A stretch of 64,000 bases of DNA from Clostridiales bacterium (GCA_902362775.1 CABIXV010000001.1:388654-452653), one strand, 5' to 3'. Positions 41,944 through 51,000 are shown, counted from the stretch's first letter. Notes: generated by a model not told the origin, from the sequence alone. Translations and numbers: made by a program.

Positions 41944-42291
41944 ATGACCATGAAGCAGCGTTCTGAGGTTGCGGCTGACCGGGCCGCTTCGTACTTGAGG
42001 GAAATGGGAATACGCCCCTCCAGCAAGGCCTATCAATACTTGCTCTTTGCTTTGACTCAGTTACAATGCGGGACCCCGTTTCAAAACTCGATCTGGGAGC
42101 TAACGGCGATCCACTTCGGACAAAAGCGGGAAAATGTGCTGGCGTGCGTGCGGCGTGAGATTGCCCATGCTTTCCGTATGGCACCGGATCGTTTCTCGAA
42201 TGAGCGCGTCGGCGATGTCCCAGCACGGCCGCCTCAGAGTATGGCCTTCCTGCGGCTAGGGCTCTATATGATAAACAGAGTTGTATATTAA
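41944..42291 (+). CDS. Orphan Spo0A C-terminal-domain-like DNA-binding protein
   Basis: A 115-residue protein resembling the effector domain of Spo0A: ASYLREMGIRPSSKAYQYLLFAL matches the first helices, and LACVRREIAHAFRM resembles the recognition-helix region VERAIRHAIEVAW. There is no receiver domain. It could bind 0A-box-like sites or act as an element regulator that senses host sporulation state. AAAGGGAG precedes the ATG. Confidence 0.7.
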   Translation: MTMKQRSEVAADRAASYLREMGIRPSSKAYQYLLFALTQLQCGTPFQNSIWELTAIHFGQKRENVLACVRREIAHAFRMAPDRFSNERVGDVPARPPQSMAFLRLGLYMINRVVY

Positions 42292-42334
42292 GTTTGCGGT
42301 CATTTTGCGGCCCAAGTTTTAATCTGAATGTATC

Positions 42335-42363
42335 TTGACGGAACTTGTGAAATAGCGTACATT
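42335..42363 (+). promoter_or_regulatory. Promoter of araC-like gene (cassette 2)
   Basis: TTGACG and TACATT are 17 bases apart, 50 bases upstream of the AraC-type gene. Confidence 0.7.
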
Positions 42364-42366
42364 GAT

Positions 42367-42384
42367 GATTAGCGAAAGCTAACC
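42367..42384. promoter_or_regulatory. Operator-like dyad GATTAG-N6-CTAACC
   Basis: This dyad starts three bases after the -10 of the AraC-type gene, overlapping its expected transcription start. That fits repression. The N6 spacer CGAAAG is identical to that of the site at 54707. Confidence 0.65.
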
Positions 42385-42412
42385 CTTCTGCTTATAGAGG
42401 TGAAACAGAGTT

Positions 42413-43405
42413 ATGACGCAAAGAAGTATTTATCAGAATTTGGACCCGACTCTAAATGGCTACCATCCTGACTGGTATGATAAAAACGCAAAATTGATAA
42501 GCCGTAAGCCGGGTTGTTCCGTCATTTCCTATCAGTGTAATGGTACTGGGATTTTATATGATTACTCCATATTTCCGGGTATCGACCTGATTTTCATGGA
42601 TTTCAACTGTTCAGATATTTTTGATGAGCCGAATGAAATGCGAAATGTGTTGGAAATTCGGCATTATCAAGAAGGCCGGGTTGAATTTGAGTTTGAGGGT
42701 GACAAAGTGTTTCACCTGCAGCAGGATGAATTTTGTGTAAACGGTATGCTGAATATGCCGGCTCGGTACTCATTCCCATTTGACTATTGTAGTGGACTGA
42801 GCTTGGTGCTCGATAAAAATTCAATGACGGAAGTGACCAGATCTCAGCTCGCCCTCTTCCAGATTGATATTTCTGTTTTGGAGGAGGACTTAGACACAGC
42901 CCATCAATGGTATATTTGTAAAACACCTCCCTCCATGTGTCATGTGTTTGAGGAGTTGTATGCGGCCAAAGAGCATGAAACTTCCCAATACTTTCGCATC
43001 AAAGTATTGGAACTGCTCTACCACGCCACAAAACTGCGCAAGGAAGATCGTGTAGCCGCCACTTATTATGCCCGAGAACATATTGAAATTGTGAAGCGAG
43101 TTCGTAAAGCTATGCTTAAGGATTTAAGCCGCAGTACTCCGCTGGAGCAATTCCTACGAGGTGAGGCAATCAGTACCGTTACATTCCAGACCATTTTCAA
43201 GCAAATATATGGGCGTAGCCCATATGCTTATTTGAAACATTACCGGATGAATAGTGCCGCAGTTCAACTTCGAGAGAGTAATGAGTCCATCAATCAAATC
43301 GCACTCTCACTGGGATACAGCAACGCCAGCAAGTTTGCCCGCGCTTTCCGGGATGTGTTCGGGGTGCTTCCCAAGGATTACCGGACTGCGCAAAAAGCCA
43401 TTTAG
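42413..43405 (+). CDS. AraC-family transcriptional activator (cassette 2)
   Basis: A 330-residue protein with a cupin-like N-terminal sensing part and a C-terminal AraC domain with two helix-turn-helices (TVTFQTIFKQIYGRSPYAYLKHYRM, then INQIALSLGYSNASKFARAFRDVFGVLPKDYR). It belongs to the group with YbtA-like siderophore-responsive members, judged by context. It lies upstream of the cassette 2 ECF genes. It resembles the regulator at 53682 in layout and length. Confidence 0.9.
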   Translation: MTQRSIYQNLDPTLNGYHPDWYDKNAKLISRKPGCSVISYQCNGTGILYDYSIFPGIDLIFMDFNCSDIFDEPNEMRNVLEIRHYQEGRVEFEFEGDKVFHLQQDEFCVNGMLNMPARYSFPFDYCSGLSLVLDKNSMTEVTRSQLALFQIDISVLEEDLDTAHQWYICKTPPSMCHVFEELYAAKEHETSQYFRIKVLELLYHATKLRKEDRVAATYYAREHIEIVKRVRKAMLKDLSRSTPLEQFLRGEAISTVTFQTIFKQIYGRSPYAYLKHYRMNSAAVQLRESNESINQIALSLGYSNASKFARAFRDVFGVLPKDYRTAQKAI

Positions 43406-43440
43406 TTTTCGGGCTATTTTCGACCCTGCATTTATGAAAT

Positions 43441-43473
43441 GGAGTAGAGAACAAAAATCGGTTCTTGTATAAT
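43441..43473 (+). promoter_or_regulatory. AraC-type box and -10 of cassette 2 ECF operon
   Basis: GGAGTAGA starts 27 bases upstream of TATAAT (43468-43473) and no good -35 is present, which fits an activator-dependent promoter. The same box and distance occur at 50888 and 54668. Confidence 0.6.
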
Positions 43474-43510
43474 AAATCCGTTGGTTAGACGCAGCTAACC
43501 AACGGATTTA
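43473..43510. promoter_or_regulatory. Extended GGTTAG-N6-CTAACC dyad in cassette 2 leader
   Basis: A perfect 16-bp inverted repeat (TAAATCCGTTGGTTAG and its complement) around ACGCAG contains the shared operator motif at its centre. It starts at the -10. The TATTTTTA tract after it means the RNA could also form a terminator, so it may work as operator, terminator or both. Confidence 0.65.
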
Positions 43511-43535
43511 TATTTTTACAGGAGGGTCGTTCAAT

Positions 43536-44156
43536 ATGGAGAAATCAGTTCCAAGCGCAAAGAAAAAGTTTAGCATACGCGATATCATGACAATAGCCGC
43601 TATGATGGTGATTTGTTTTATCATCATGATGGTAATGAGTTCGCTTACACTCCCTTTCCCACTCGTATATCTGTATGGCTCAGCCGGAATTGACGGTTTC
43701 ATCTGCGCAGTCTTTTTCCTGGTGGCTGCTAACCGCGTCAATAAGCATGGTCTTCTTTTTGCCTGGGCGGGTATCTACGGCCTGATCCAAGGCGTCATGG
43801 GCTACATGTTCCTCTTCCCGTATTTCCTGGCGGTAGGACTTATTGCAGAACTCTCCATGCTTGGTAAAGACACCTACCGCAACCCGCTCCGAACTCGTAT
43901 CGGCTGGACGATTAACTGCGTGGGTAACTTTGTCGGCTGTGCTGTTCCCCTCTGGTGGGCATGGGACAGCTATACGGCAATGGCTCTGGAGAGTGGATTT
44001 ACCTCTGAAACCTTAGAAATGCAGATGGCTATGGTAACTTCCCCGGCCCTGATGCTGCTGGGAGCGGCAATTACCGCTGTACTTACTTTCCTCGGGACAT
44101 TGTTTGGTCAGCGCCTATTGCGGAAGCACTTCCAAAAAGCCGGTATTGTGGGATGA
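43536..44156 (+). CDS. MptD-family ECF S component (cassette 2)
   Basis: A 206-residue membrane protein with about six hydrophobic helices and the family ending GQRLLRKHFQKAGIVG. It is homologous to 21898-22485 and 51001-51606. AGGAGGG precedes the ATG and its stop overlaps the next start (ATGA). Base composition from here to about 49.9 kb is more A/T-rich than in cassette 3. Confidence 0.85.
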   Translation: MEKSVPSAKKKFSIRDIMTIAAMMVICFIIMMVMSSLTLPFPLVYLYGSAGIDGFICAVFFLVAANRVNKHGLLFAWAGIYGLIQGVMGYMFLFPYFLAVGLIAELSMLGKDTYRNPLRTRIGWTINCVGNFVGCAVPLWWAWDSYTAMALESGFTSETLEMQMAMVTSPALMLLGAAITAVLTFLGTLFGQRLLRKHFQKAGIVG

Positions 44157-44857
44157 ACAGAACAGGTACGACACAAAAGCGAATCGAGCAGGTAGATGGG
44201 CGGACGGTCTTATTTTTGACCGTCTGCTCCTGCCTGGTCAGTTTTCTAACCACAGACCTGATTGGCCATGCGGTGTTCACTTTCTGGCTACTCTTGATTC
44301 TCTGTTATTTTGGGCTATATAAGCAGGGGATCGGCTGTTATACAGTCTATTTGGTAACCGTTGTTGGCCTATATTTGGAGACAAAATACAGCATATCATT
44401 TCCATCTCCGCTTTTGCTGAGCATGATCTACAAGCTGCTCCTTCCCGCTATGCCAGCATATCTGCTTTTCCGTATTCCCTCCGGCAAGCTCACGGCCAGT
44501 CTGCGGAAACTGCCTATCCCAGCCAAGGCTATGCTGGTCCTGGTCGTCATGCTACGCTTTGCTCCGACGATCATCCTGGAGTTCGGAGAAGTTCGGGAGG
44601 CTATGAAAATCCGAGGCTTTCTTCGGTCGGTACCTACGGTCCTGCGGCACCCATTGAATACGCTGGAATATGCAATCGTGCCTATGGTATTCCGCTCTCT
44701 AAAAATTGCGGATGAGCTCTCCGCCTCGGCTATTGTCCGCGGCATTGAGAGTCCTTACAAAAAGCAAAGTTACTATGTCAGCCGCATCTCACCGCTGGAC
44801 GCGTTCCTCATGTTGGTCAGCACTGCAGCTGGAATCGTATGCTGCGTTCTGCTGTAA
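44153..44857 (+). CDS. EcfT transmembrane component (cassette 2)
   Basis: A 234-residue CbiQ-type protein with about five membrane helices and the coupling motifs EAMKIRGFL and AIVRGIESP. It is translationally coupled to the S component. Its first 20 residues are soluble (NRTGTTQKRIEQVDGR). Confidence 0.9.
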   Translation: MNRTGTTQKRIEQVDGRTVLFLTVCSCLVSFLTTDLIGHAVFTFWLLLILCYFGLYKQGIGCYTVYLVTVVGLYLETKYSISFPSPLLLSMIYKLLLPAMPAYLLFRIPSGKLTASLRKLPIPAKAMLVLVVMLRFAPTIILEFGEVREAMKIRGFLRSVPTVLRHPLNTLEYAIVPMVFRSLKIADELSASAIVRGIESPYKKQSYYVSRISPLDAFLMLVSTAAGIVCCVLL

Positions 44858-44869
44858 AGGGGTATCACA

Positions 44870-46372
44870 ATGGGAAAAGAAATCGCAATTCGGGATCTTA
44901 CATTTTCTTATAGTGGTCGGGGCGATCAGATCAGTCATGTTACACTGGACATTCGCGCTGGGGAAGTAATCGTACTGACTGGCCCATCCGGAAGCGGAAA
45001 AAGCTCTTTGACCCGTGTAATCAATGGGTTGATCCCCTATTTCTATGAGGGGGAGCTGAGCGGGCAAATCCGTGTAGGGGATAAACCTTTGGAGGAAATC
45101 CACTCCTGGGAACGCGGGAAGCTGGTAGGTAATGTGTTCCAAGACCCCCGGAGTCAATTTTTTGCCAATGAGGTAGCCGGAGAAATCGCTTTCGGCTGTG
45201 AAAATTACGGATATACCCATGAGGAAATCCAGTCCCATGTACTCCAGGCAGCCCAGTACAATAAAATTGAGGACCTTTTGGATCACAGCCTGCACACACT
45301 GTCCTATGGAATGCGGCAAAAGGTAGCCATCGCCTCCGCTCAGGCCATTGAGCCGGAGATCTATGTCATGGACGAGCCTTCCGCAAATCTGGACATCGAA
45401 TCCACCTACCGCTTCGGGGATATTATCCGCAATCTGAAGGCACAGGGAAAAACCATTGTAATCGCAGAGCACCGCTTGTACTATCTCATGGATGTTGCGG
45501 ACCGATTTTTCTGTATTCAGCACGGTGCGATTGTGCGAGAGTTCTCAAGGGAAGAAATGAAGAGCCTCCCATCGGCAGAAGTGCATACGCTTGGCTTGCG
45601 GACGCCGGACCTCTATCAAATGGCGTTTCAGCAGATGCCATCGGCCGCCACAGACGAAGTAGTGCTGGAGACGCAGGGGCTCCATAAAGCCTTTGATGGC
45701 ACGGTGGTGGCTGAACACTTGGATTTTGTCTGCCACAGAGGAGAAATCGTCGGTATCATCGGGCCGAACGGCACAGGGAAAAGTACATTTGGGCGCATCT
45801 TTGCCGGCCTTTTGAAGGAAAACTCCGGTGAGGTATTCCTGTTTGGTCATAAGACCCGGCCAAGAGAGCGGATGGGCAAAGTATGGTACATTCCACAGGA
45901 TTTAGACAGTCAGTTATTTGGAGAAGACCTTGTTGATGAATTGACCACTGGGGCACCTACGGATGAGAAGCGCAACGCACGAGCCCGGACAATTCTCAAA
46001 GCCCTGGAACTGGAGGAGTATGCCGAGCAGCACCCGGCCACCCTATCCGGTGGGCAGAAACAACGACTGGCTTTGGGGGTAGCCTTGATGCACGACGCGC
46101 CTATTATTATTCTTGATGAGCCTACCAGCGGACTGGATGGCGCCAATATGCGCAATGTGAGCCAAATCATCCGCAAGCTGGCCGGAATGGGGCGTACCAT
46201 TCTGGTAATCACCCACGACGCAGAATGTGCGCTCTCTTGTTGTGACCGGGCTATCCGCCTGGAAAACGGCGCAATCACGGACGACTTTCCTATCCACTCC
46301 GTAGATATTCTTTTGGACAAAATTGGGTATCAGAGCTGTGGCCAAAGAGGCGTTTGTTATTCTGGCACATAA
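44870..46372 (+). CDS. Two-domain EcfA ATPase with altered first signature (cassette 2)
   Basis: A 500-residue tandem ABC ATPase. Domain 1 has Walker A GPSGSGKSS and Walker B YVMDEPSAN, but the signature is LSYGMRQK instead of LSGGQ/E. Domain 2 has GPNGTGKST, the normal LSGGQKQR and IIILDEPTSG. In ABC proteins a changed signature often makes one ATP site weak or structural. Cassettes 1 and 3 keep LSGG in both domains. AAAGGGG precedes the ATG. Confidence 0.9.
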   Translation: MGKEIAIRDLTFSYSGRGDQISHVTLDIRAGEVIVLTGPSGSGKSSLTRVINGLIPYFYEGELSGQIRVGDKPLEEIHSWERGKLVGNVFQDPRSQFFANEVAGEIAFGCENYGYTHEEIQSHVLQAAQYNKIEDLLDHSLHTLSYGMRQKVAIASAQAIEPEIYVMDEPSANLDIESTYRFGDIIRNLKAQGKTIVIAEHRLYYLMDVADRFFCIQHGAIVREFSREEMKSLPSAEVHTLGLRTPDLYQMAFQQMPSAATDEVVLETQGLHKAFDGTVVAEHLDFVCHRGEIVGIIGPNGTGKSTFGRIFAGLLKENSGEVFLFGHKTRPRERMGKVWYIPQDLDSQLFGEDLVDELTTGAPTDEKRNARARTILKALELEEYAEQHPATLSGGQKQRLALGVALMHDAPIIILDEPTSGLDGANMRNVSQIIRKLAGMGRTILVITHDAECALSCCDRAIRLENGAITDDFPIHSVDILLDKIGYQSCGQRGVCYSGT

Positions 46373-46384
46373 GGAGGTGCTTTT

Positions 46385-48202
46385 ATGGCACAGGAAGAAA
46401 CGCGCAAGAAAAAAACCGGTATGGCTCGGTGTCTGGAATTGGCATCACAACATAAGGGCCTTGTTTTTATCTCAGGCATTCTTGCCGCAGCAGCCGCAGT
46501 GTGCTCTTTCCTACCGTATCTTTCTATCTATTTTATAATGCGGGAACTAATCGGAGTTTTTCCCGATATGGCGAACGCAAATATGAGCGTTGTTCTCCGA
46601 TATGGCTGGATGGCTCTCGGGGGGATTGCCGGAAATGTAATCCTTTATTTCTGCGCGTTGATGTGTTCCCATCTGGCGGCTTTCGGAACGCTTTATGAGC
46701 TGAAGCTGGCCTTTGCGAACCATATTACGGAAATCCCTTTAGGGTATCATCTGACCATTGGCAGCGGTCGGATGAGGAAGATTATGGACGAGAACATTGA
46801 GAGCATTGAAAAATTTATCGCGCATCAGTTCCCGGATTTTGTTGCTTCTCTGGTGGCCCCACTCGCCCTGGTAATTCTTCTGCTGGCCATTGACTGGCGG
46901 TATGGTATCGTTTCTCTTTTTGGAATTATCTTGGCCTTTGTGGTGCAATTCCTTGGTTTTAATGGGAGTGCCAAAGAAAAAATGCACCACTATCAGACCG
47001 CGCAGGAAGATATGAACAATGCTTCGGTAGAATATGTCCGTGGTATGCCGGAAATCAAAGCATTTAATCAAACCGCAGATTCTTTTCGCCGTCTAAGCAA
47101 ATCCATCACTGATTATACTTCTTTTGTGCTGGAGTACGCTATGGGCTGGCAAAATTGTATGCCGGGGTTTACGACAATCATCCATAATATTTACCTGCTC
47201 TTGATTCCGGTAGGGATATTTATTGGCATGGGAGCCGAGGACTATCGTACTTATTCCTTGACCTTTATTTTTTATCTTGTCTTGGCTCCCGCTATTTCGG
47301 GCGTACTTAATAAGATCATGTATATTTCAGAGTCTTTCACACAAATTGACGGAAATGTGGAACGCATGGAAGAGGTATTGAGCATCCCCGTTCTGCAAAA
47401 TCAAGATGTGGGGGCCAGAGAGCAGGGGCATAGCATTGAGTTCGACCATGTTTCATTCTCTTACGATACGGGCACTTCGGTTAAAGCCCTCAACGATGTA
47501 TCTTTCATAGCCAGACAGGGCGAAGTAACGGCCATTGTTGGTCCTTCTGGTGGCGGAAAGAGCACGATTGCCAATCTGATTTCTCGCTTCTGGGATGTGA
47601 CAGAAGGATGTATTCGTATTGGCGGAGTAGACATCCGCAAAATACCACAGGCGGAGCTTATGCGGCAGGTCAGTTTCGTCTTTCAAGATACTTTCTTGTT
47701 CAAGCAGAGCATTTTGGATAATATTCGGATGGGTAATCCGACCGCCTCAGAAGCGCAGGTGATTGAGGCAGCAAAGGCAGCACAATGTCACGACTTTATA
47801 GAAAAACTGCCAGACGGTTACCATACTATGATTGGTGCGTCTGGCATTCGGCTCTCCGGTGGTGAGCGGCAACGCATCGCGATTGCCAGGGCGATTATCA
47901 AGGACGCTCCCATTATTGTGTTAGATGAGGCAACTGCTTTCAGTGACCCAGAAAACGAGTATCTGATTCAAAAAGCATTTGAAAAACTAATACAAAATAA
48001 AACGGTTATCATGATTGCCCATCGGTTATCAACGATCCGAAATGCAGATCAGATACTTGTGATGGAGCACGGACAGCTGATTGAGCAAGGGACTCACGAT
48101 ACCTTGATGGAACGGCAAGGGAAGTACACACAAATGTGGAATAGTTACATGGAGTCTATCAGCTGGAAGATCCGCGCAGGAAAAGGGGGTGCAATCGAAT
48201 GA
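46385..48202 (+). CDS. Exporter-fold ABC half-transporter A (cassette 2)
   Basis: A 605-residue protein with six membrane helices in residues 25-310, then Walker A GPSGGGKST, signature RLSGGERQR, Walker B IIVLDEATA and AHRLS. Only 12 bases separate it from ecfA, so cassette 2 appears to be one operon of S, T, A and both ABC genes, unlike cassettes 1 and 3. AAGGAGG precedes the start. Confidence 0.9.
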   Translation: MAQEETRKKKTGMARCLELASQHKGLVFISGILAAAAAVCSFLPYLSIYFIMRELIGVFPDMANANMSVVLRYGWMALGGIAGNVILYFCALMCSHLAAFGTLYELKLAFANHITEIPLGYHLTIGSGRMRKIMDENIESIEKFIAHQFPDFVASLVAPLALVILLLAIDWRYGIVSLFGIILAFVVQFLGFNGSAKEKMHHYQTAQEDMNNASVEYVRGMPEIKAFNQTADSFRRLSKSITDYTSFVLEYAMGWQNCMPGFTTIIHNIYLLLIPVGIFIGMGAEDYRTYSLTFIFYLVLAPAISGVLNKIMYISESFTQIDGNVERMEEVLSIPVLQNQDVGAREQGHSIEFDHVSFSYDTGTSVKALNDVSFIARQGEVTAIVGPSGGGKSTIANLISRFWDVTEGCIRIGGVDIRKIPQAELMRQVSFVFQDTFLFKQSILDNIRMGNPTASEAQVIEAAKAAQCHDFIEKLPDGYHTMIGASGIRLSGGERQRIAIARAIIKDAPIIVLDEATAFSDPENEYLIQKAFEKLIQNKTVIMIAHRLSTIRNADQILVMEHGQLIEQGTHDTLMERQGKYTQMWNSYMESISWKIRAGKGGAIE

Positions 48203-49932
48203 AATTTCTGAAAGAAAAATTGCTGTTGTCCGAGAAAGGCTACTCTGATTTGAAAAAAGCCATCGTCGCCTGCACCCTGACCAATATTGCACTTCTACTT
48301 CCTGCCGGCGTAACAACTTTGCTGTTTTGGCAATTACTAAATCCCTTTTATGGGAAAGACATTTCCTGGGGGAATATGTGGGGATTACTGATTGTCGGCA
48401 TCATAGCTTCACTTCTGGTCTTCCTTGCAGCAAGAAATGATTACCGAAAAACCTATTTGGCGTCCTATAAGGAGGCCAGCAATACACGACTGCGAATCGC
48501 AGAACATTTGCGTAAGCTCCCTATGAGTTTCTTTAATTCGAGGGACCTGTCTGATATAACCACCAATATGATGGCCGACTGTGCGAGCATGGAGTCCATG
48601 CTGAGCAGCACCATTCCACCATTGATTGCCAATGTGATCTCTGTTACTCTTACCTGTGTTTGTCTGGCCTTTTTCGACTGGAGAATGGCTCTGGCATTGT
48701 TTGCTACCATGCCTATTACATTCCTGATTATTTGGGCCGGGCGCAACTTGCAGATACGCATGTTTGACCGGCAGGTAGGTATTAAGCTGGAAGCGTCAAG
48801 TCAAATTCAGGAGTATTTGGAGGGTATCAAGATCATCAAGTCCTGCGGGTTGAGCGGTGAAAGGTTTTCTACTTTGAATCGCGCACTTTTAGCCATGAAA
48901 AAGGTCGCAATTCAAGCGGAACTCGTTTCTGGTGTGTTGGTACAATCCGCCGCCTTAATTTTGCAGGCCAGTTTGGGCATCGCCATTTTCGTGGGTACAG
49001 TGCTTATTACGGGCGGACAAATCGAATTACTCCCATTGCTTGTTCTTTTGATGTTCTCCACTCAACTCTATGGCCCTATCCTTGCCATTCTTTCTCAACT
49101 CACCTCCCTCTTCCATTTAGGGACAGTCACAAAACGGATGCGTATGCTTCTAACGACTCCCGCGATGGAGGGAAACGAGCAGGATGTTCACACATACGAT
49201 ATTGAATTAAAGAATGTTACCTTTGCGTATGCTAAGGAAGATGTTATCAAGGATGTCTCGCTGAAAATCCCGTCGGGGAGTATCACCGCACTGGTTGGCC
49301 CGTCCGGCAGCGGAAAAAGTACCATCTCCAAGCTGATTGCCCGCTTTTGGGATGTTCAGAAGGGCTCAATTACTATCGGTGGAGAAAATATAAAAAACAT
49401 CGAGCCTGAGCATTTGATGAAAAGCATATCTTTTGTATTCCAGGATGTTACTCTTTTCAACGATACGGTATATAACAATATTCGCGTCGGCAACATGGCC
49501 GCAACAGAGGAGCAGGTTATGGCCGCTGCAAAAGCGGCCTACTGTGACGAATTTGTAATGCGGCTTTCGGATGGATACCAAACCGTTCTCGGTGAAAATG
49601 GAAGCACCCTTTCTGGCGGAGAGCGCCAGCGTATTTCGATTGCCCGCGCTCTTCTGAAAGACGCCCCTATTATTTTGCTGGACGAGGCGACCGCATCCCT
49701 TGATCCTGAAAATGAGGTGCTGATCCAGCGGGCTATCGCCCGATTGGTCGAGGGGAAAACCGTCATTATGATTGCTCACCGTCTGCGTACCGTAGTGGAT
49801 GCCGACCAAATCTTTGTACTGGAAAACGGGAAACTTGTAGAGCGAGGAACGCACGACGAACTAATTGCCCATAAGGGACTGTACGAAAAGTTATATCATA
49901 TCCAGCAGGAAAGTCTTGACTGGGTAGTTTAA
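48199..49932 (+). CDS. Exporter-fold ABC half-transporter B (cassette 2)
   Basis: A 577-residue partner starting in an ATGA overlap with the previous gene. It has six membrane helices, then GPSGSGKST, TLSGGERQR, IILLDEATA and AHRLR. The pair is expected to form a heterodimer of IrtAB/YbtPQ type. The DtxR-like gene follows after three bases. Confidence 0.9.
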   Translation: MKFLKEKLLLSEKGYSDLKKAIVACTLTNIALLLPAGVTTLLFWQLLNPFYGKDISWGNMWGLLIVGIIASLLVFLAARNDYRKTYLASYKEASNTRLRIAEHLRKLPMSFFNSRDLSDITTNMMADCASMESMLSSTIPPLIANVISVTLTCVCLAFFDWRMALALFATMPITFLIIWAGRNLQIRMFDRQVGIKLEASSQIQEYLEGIKIIKSCGLSGERFSTLNRALLAMKKVAIQAELVSGVLVQSAALILQASLGIAIFVGTVLITGGQIELLPLLVLLMFSTQLYGPILAILSQLTSLFHLGTVTKRMRMLLTTPAMEGNEQDVHTYDIELKNVTFAYAKEDVIKDVSLKIPSGSITALVGPSGSGKSTISKLIARFWDVQKGSITIGGENIKNIEPEHLMKSISFVFQDVTLFNDTVYNNIRVGNMAATEEQVMAAAKAAYCDEFVMRLSDGYQTVLGENGSTLSGGERQRISIARALLKDAPIILLDEATASLDPENEVLIQRAIARLVEGKTVIMIAHRLRTVVDADQIFVLENGKLVERGTHDELIAHKGLYEKLYHIQQESLDWVV

Positions 49933-49935
49933 GGG

Positions 49936-50313
49936 GTGGTGGTTTCGATAAAATTACGAGCATCCGGTGAGGACTATCTGGAGGCCGTGCTGGTGCTCCA
50001 AAAGGAAAAAGGCATGGTGCGCTCCGTGGATGTGGCTCGGCACCTTGATGTATCAAAACCCAGCGTGTGTCATGCGGTCTCCACTTTGAAAGCGGGTGGT
50101 TTTCTCACCATGGACGAAAATTCTTTCTTGTTCCTGACGGATGTGGGCCGGGAGGTAGCCGAGCAGACCTATGAGAAACACTGCTTCTTTACTCGCCAGC
50201 TTGTCGCAGCCGGGGTCGATCCCCAGACCGCGGAACGGGAGGCCTGCCGGATGGAGCACACCATCAGCCAGCGGTCCTTTGAATTGTTAAAAGGGGCGGT
50301 GGAGCCGGAATGA
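49936..50313 (+). CDS. DtxR/MntR-like repressor (cassette 2)
   Basis: A 125-residue short DtxR-family protein: SGEDYLEAVLVLQKEKG, VSKPSVCHAVSTLKAGGFL and the metal/dimer helix CRMEHTISQRSFELL. It starts at GTG (49936; a second GTG follows directly). The last 90 bases are nearly identical to the cassette 1 gene, although the upstream ABC genes are much more diverged. That suggests gene conversion or modular exchange. Confidence 0.88.
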   Translation: MVVSIKLRASGEDYLEAVLVLQKEKGMVRSVDVARHLDVSKPSVCHAVSTLKAGGFLTMDENSFLFLTDVGREVAEQTYEKHCFFTRQLVAAGVDPQTAEREACRMEHTISQRSFELLKGAVEPE

Positions 50314-50347
50314 ACGGTGGAAAATCAGAAGAAGAGGTGGTCCCCGC

Positions 50348-50758
50348 ATGGGGAAGCTGCTGATTTTATCCATTACAGATGGAGAGGAACAGCTCCTGGA
50401 CAAGCTCAAGGACTTCCTGGCGGAAGCGCCTGGAATTGAAATCGTGGAGCCGCCCGCCACGAAGCACACCCTCACCTTTCCCGGCCTGGAGCTGCACCTG
50501 CGCAAGCAGACGGTAAAGTGGCGGGGCCGCTCCCTGCACCTCACGCATCTGGAGTTCTTTACGCTGGCCTACCTGGCCCGGCGCCCTGGCTGGGTCTTCA
50601 CGCAGGAACAGATCTACGAGGCCGTATGGCACGAGTTCCCGGAGCATTGCGGCGCGGCCGTGGCCAACATCATCAGCCAGCTCCGCCGGAAGATGGGGCC
50701 GGGCAACCCCATCCGCACGGTACCCCACAGCGGCTATAAGTTCGAGCTGCCTCCATAA
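50348..50758 (+). CDS. OmpR-type winged-helix regulator without receiver (cassette 2)
   Basis: A 136-residue protein, near-identical to 18834-19250: an N-terminal receiver remnant (GKLLILSITDGEEQLLD), then a winged helix (LHLTHLEFFTLAYLARRPG ... VPHSGYKFELPP). Lack of a phospho-acceptor suggests it does not need a sensor kinase. It is the last gene of cassette 2, followed by a terminator. Confidence 0.8.
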   Translation: MGKLLILSITDGEEQLLDKLKDFLAEAPGIEIVEPPATKHTLTFPGLELHLRKQTVKWRGRSLHLTHLEFFTLAYLARRPGWVFTQEQIYEAVWHEFPEHCGAAVANIISQLRRKMGPGNPIRTVPHSGYKFELPP

Positions 50759-50777
50759 CCTGAGAAGCCTTTTCCGA

Positions 50778-50814
50778 AAAAACGCAGTTATCCTCTATGG
50801 GTAACTGCGTTTTT
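50778..50814 (+). terminator. Terminator at the end of cassette 2
   Basis: AAAAACGCAGTTA pairs perfectly with TAACTGCGTTTTT around an 11-base loop, just after the winged-helix gene. Confidence 0.85.
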
Positions 50815-50887
50815 CTATCTGAGTCAAGATCACAATAGCCCGCCGCTTTCACAAAAGTCTGTCCAAACAGAGCATAATCGTCTATAT

Positions 50888-50920
50888 GGAGCGGACAGAA
50901 CGATTTCTTTTCGCTAAAAT
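50888..50920 (+). promoter_or_regulatory. AraC-type box and -10 of cassette 3 ECF operon
   Basis: GGAGCGGA starts 27 bases upstream of TAAAAT (50915-50920), the same spacing as at 43441 and 54668. A TCTGTCCAAAC element about 30 bases further upstream recurs before 54668. Confidence 0.6.
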
Positions 50921-50965
50921 AATGCAATGTTGAGGGACGCATGGCGTCCAATTCTTTATTCAAAC

Positions 50966-50983
50966 GGTTAGCATTATCTAACC
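50966..50983. promoter_or_regulatory. Operator-like dyad GGTTAG-N6-CTAACC (cassette 3)
   Basis: A perfect GGTTAG-CATTAT-CTAACC dyad, 17 bases upstream of the S-component gene and just before its ribosome site. A bound repressor would block elongation. Confidence 0.7.
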
Positions 50984-51000
50984 AAGAAGGAGTGTGTGCT

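Larger units (their letters stand above)
49936..50758. repeat. Inverted long repeat partner of 18834-19662
   Basis: The dtxR-like plus winged-helix gene pair here is highly similar at DNA level to the pair at 18834-19662, in the opposite orientation. The matching ends of the dtxR-like genes differ at only about 2 of 90 bases. Recombination between them would invert about 30 kb. Confidence 0.75.
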
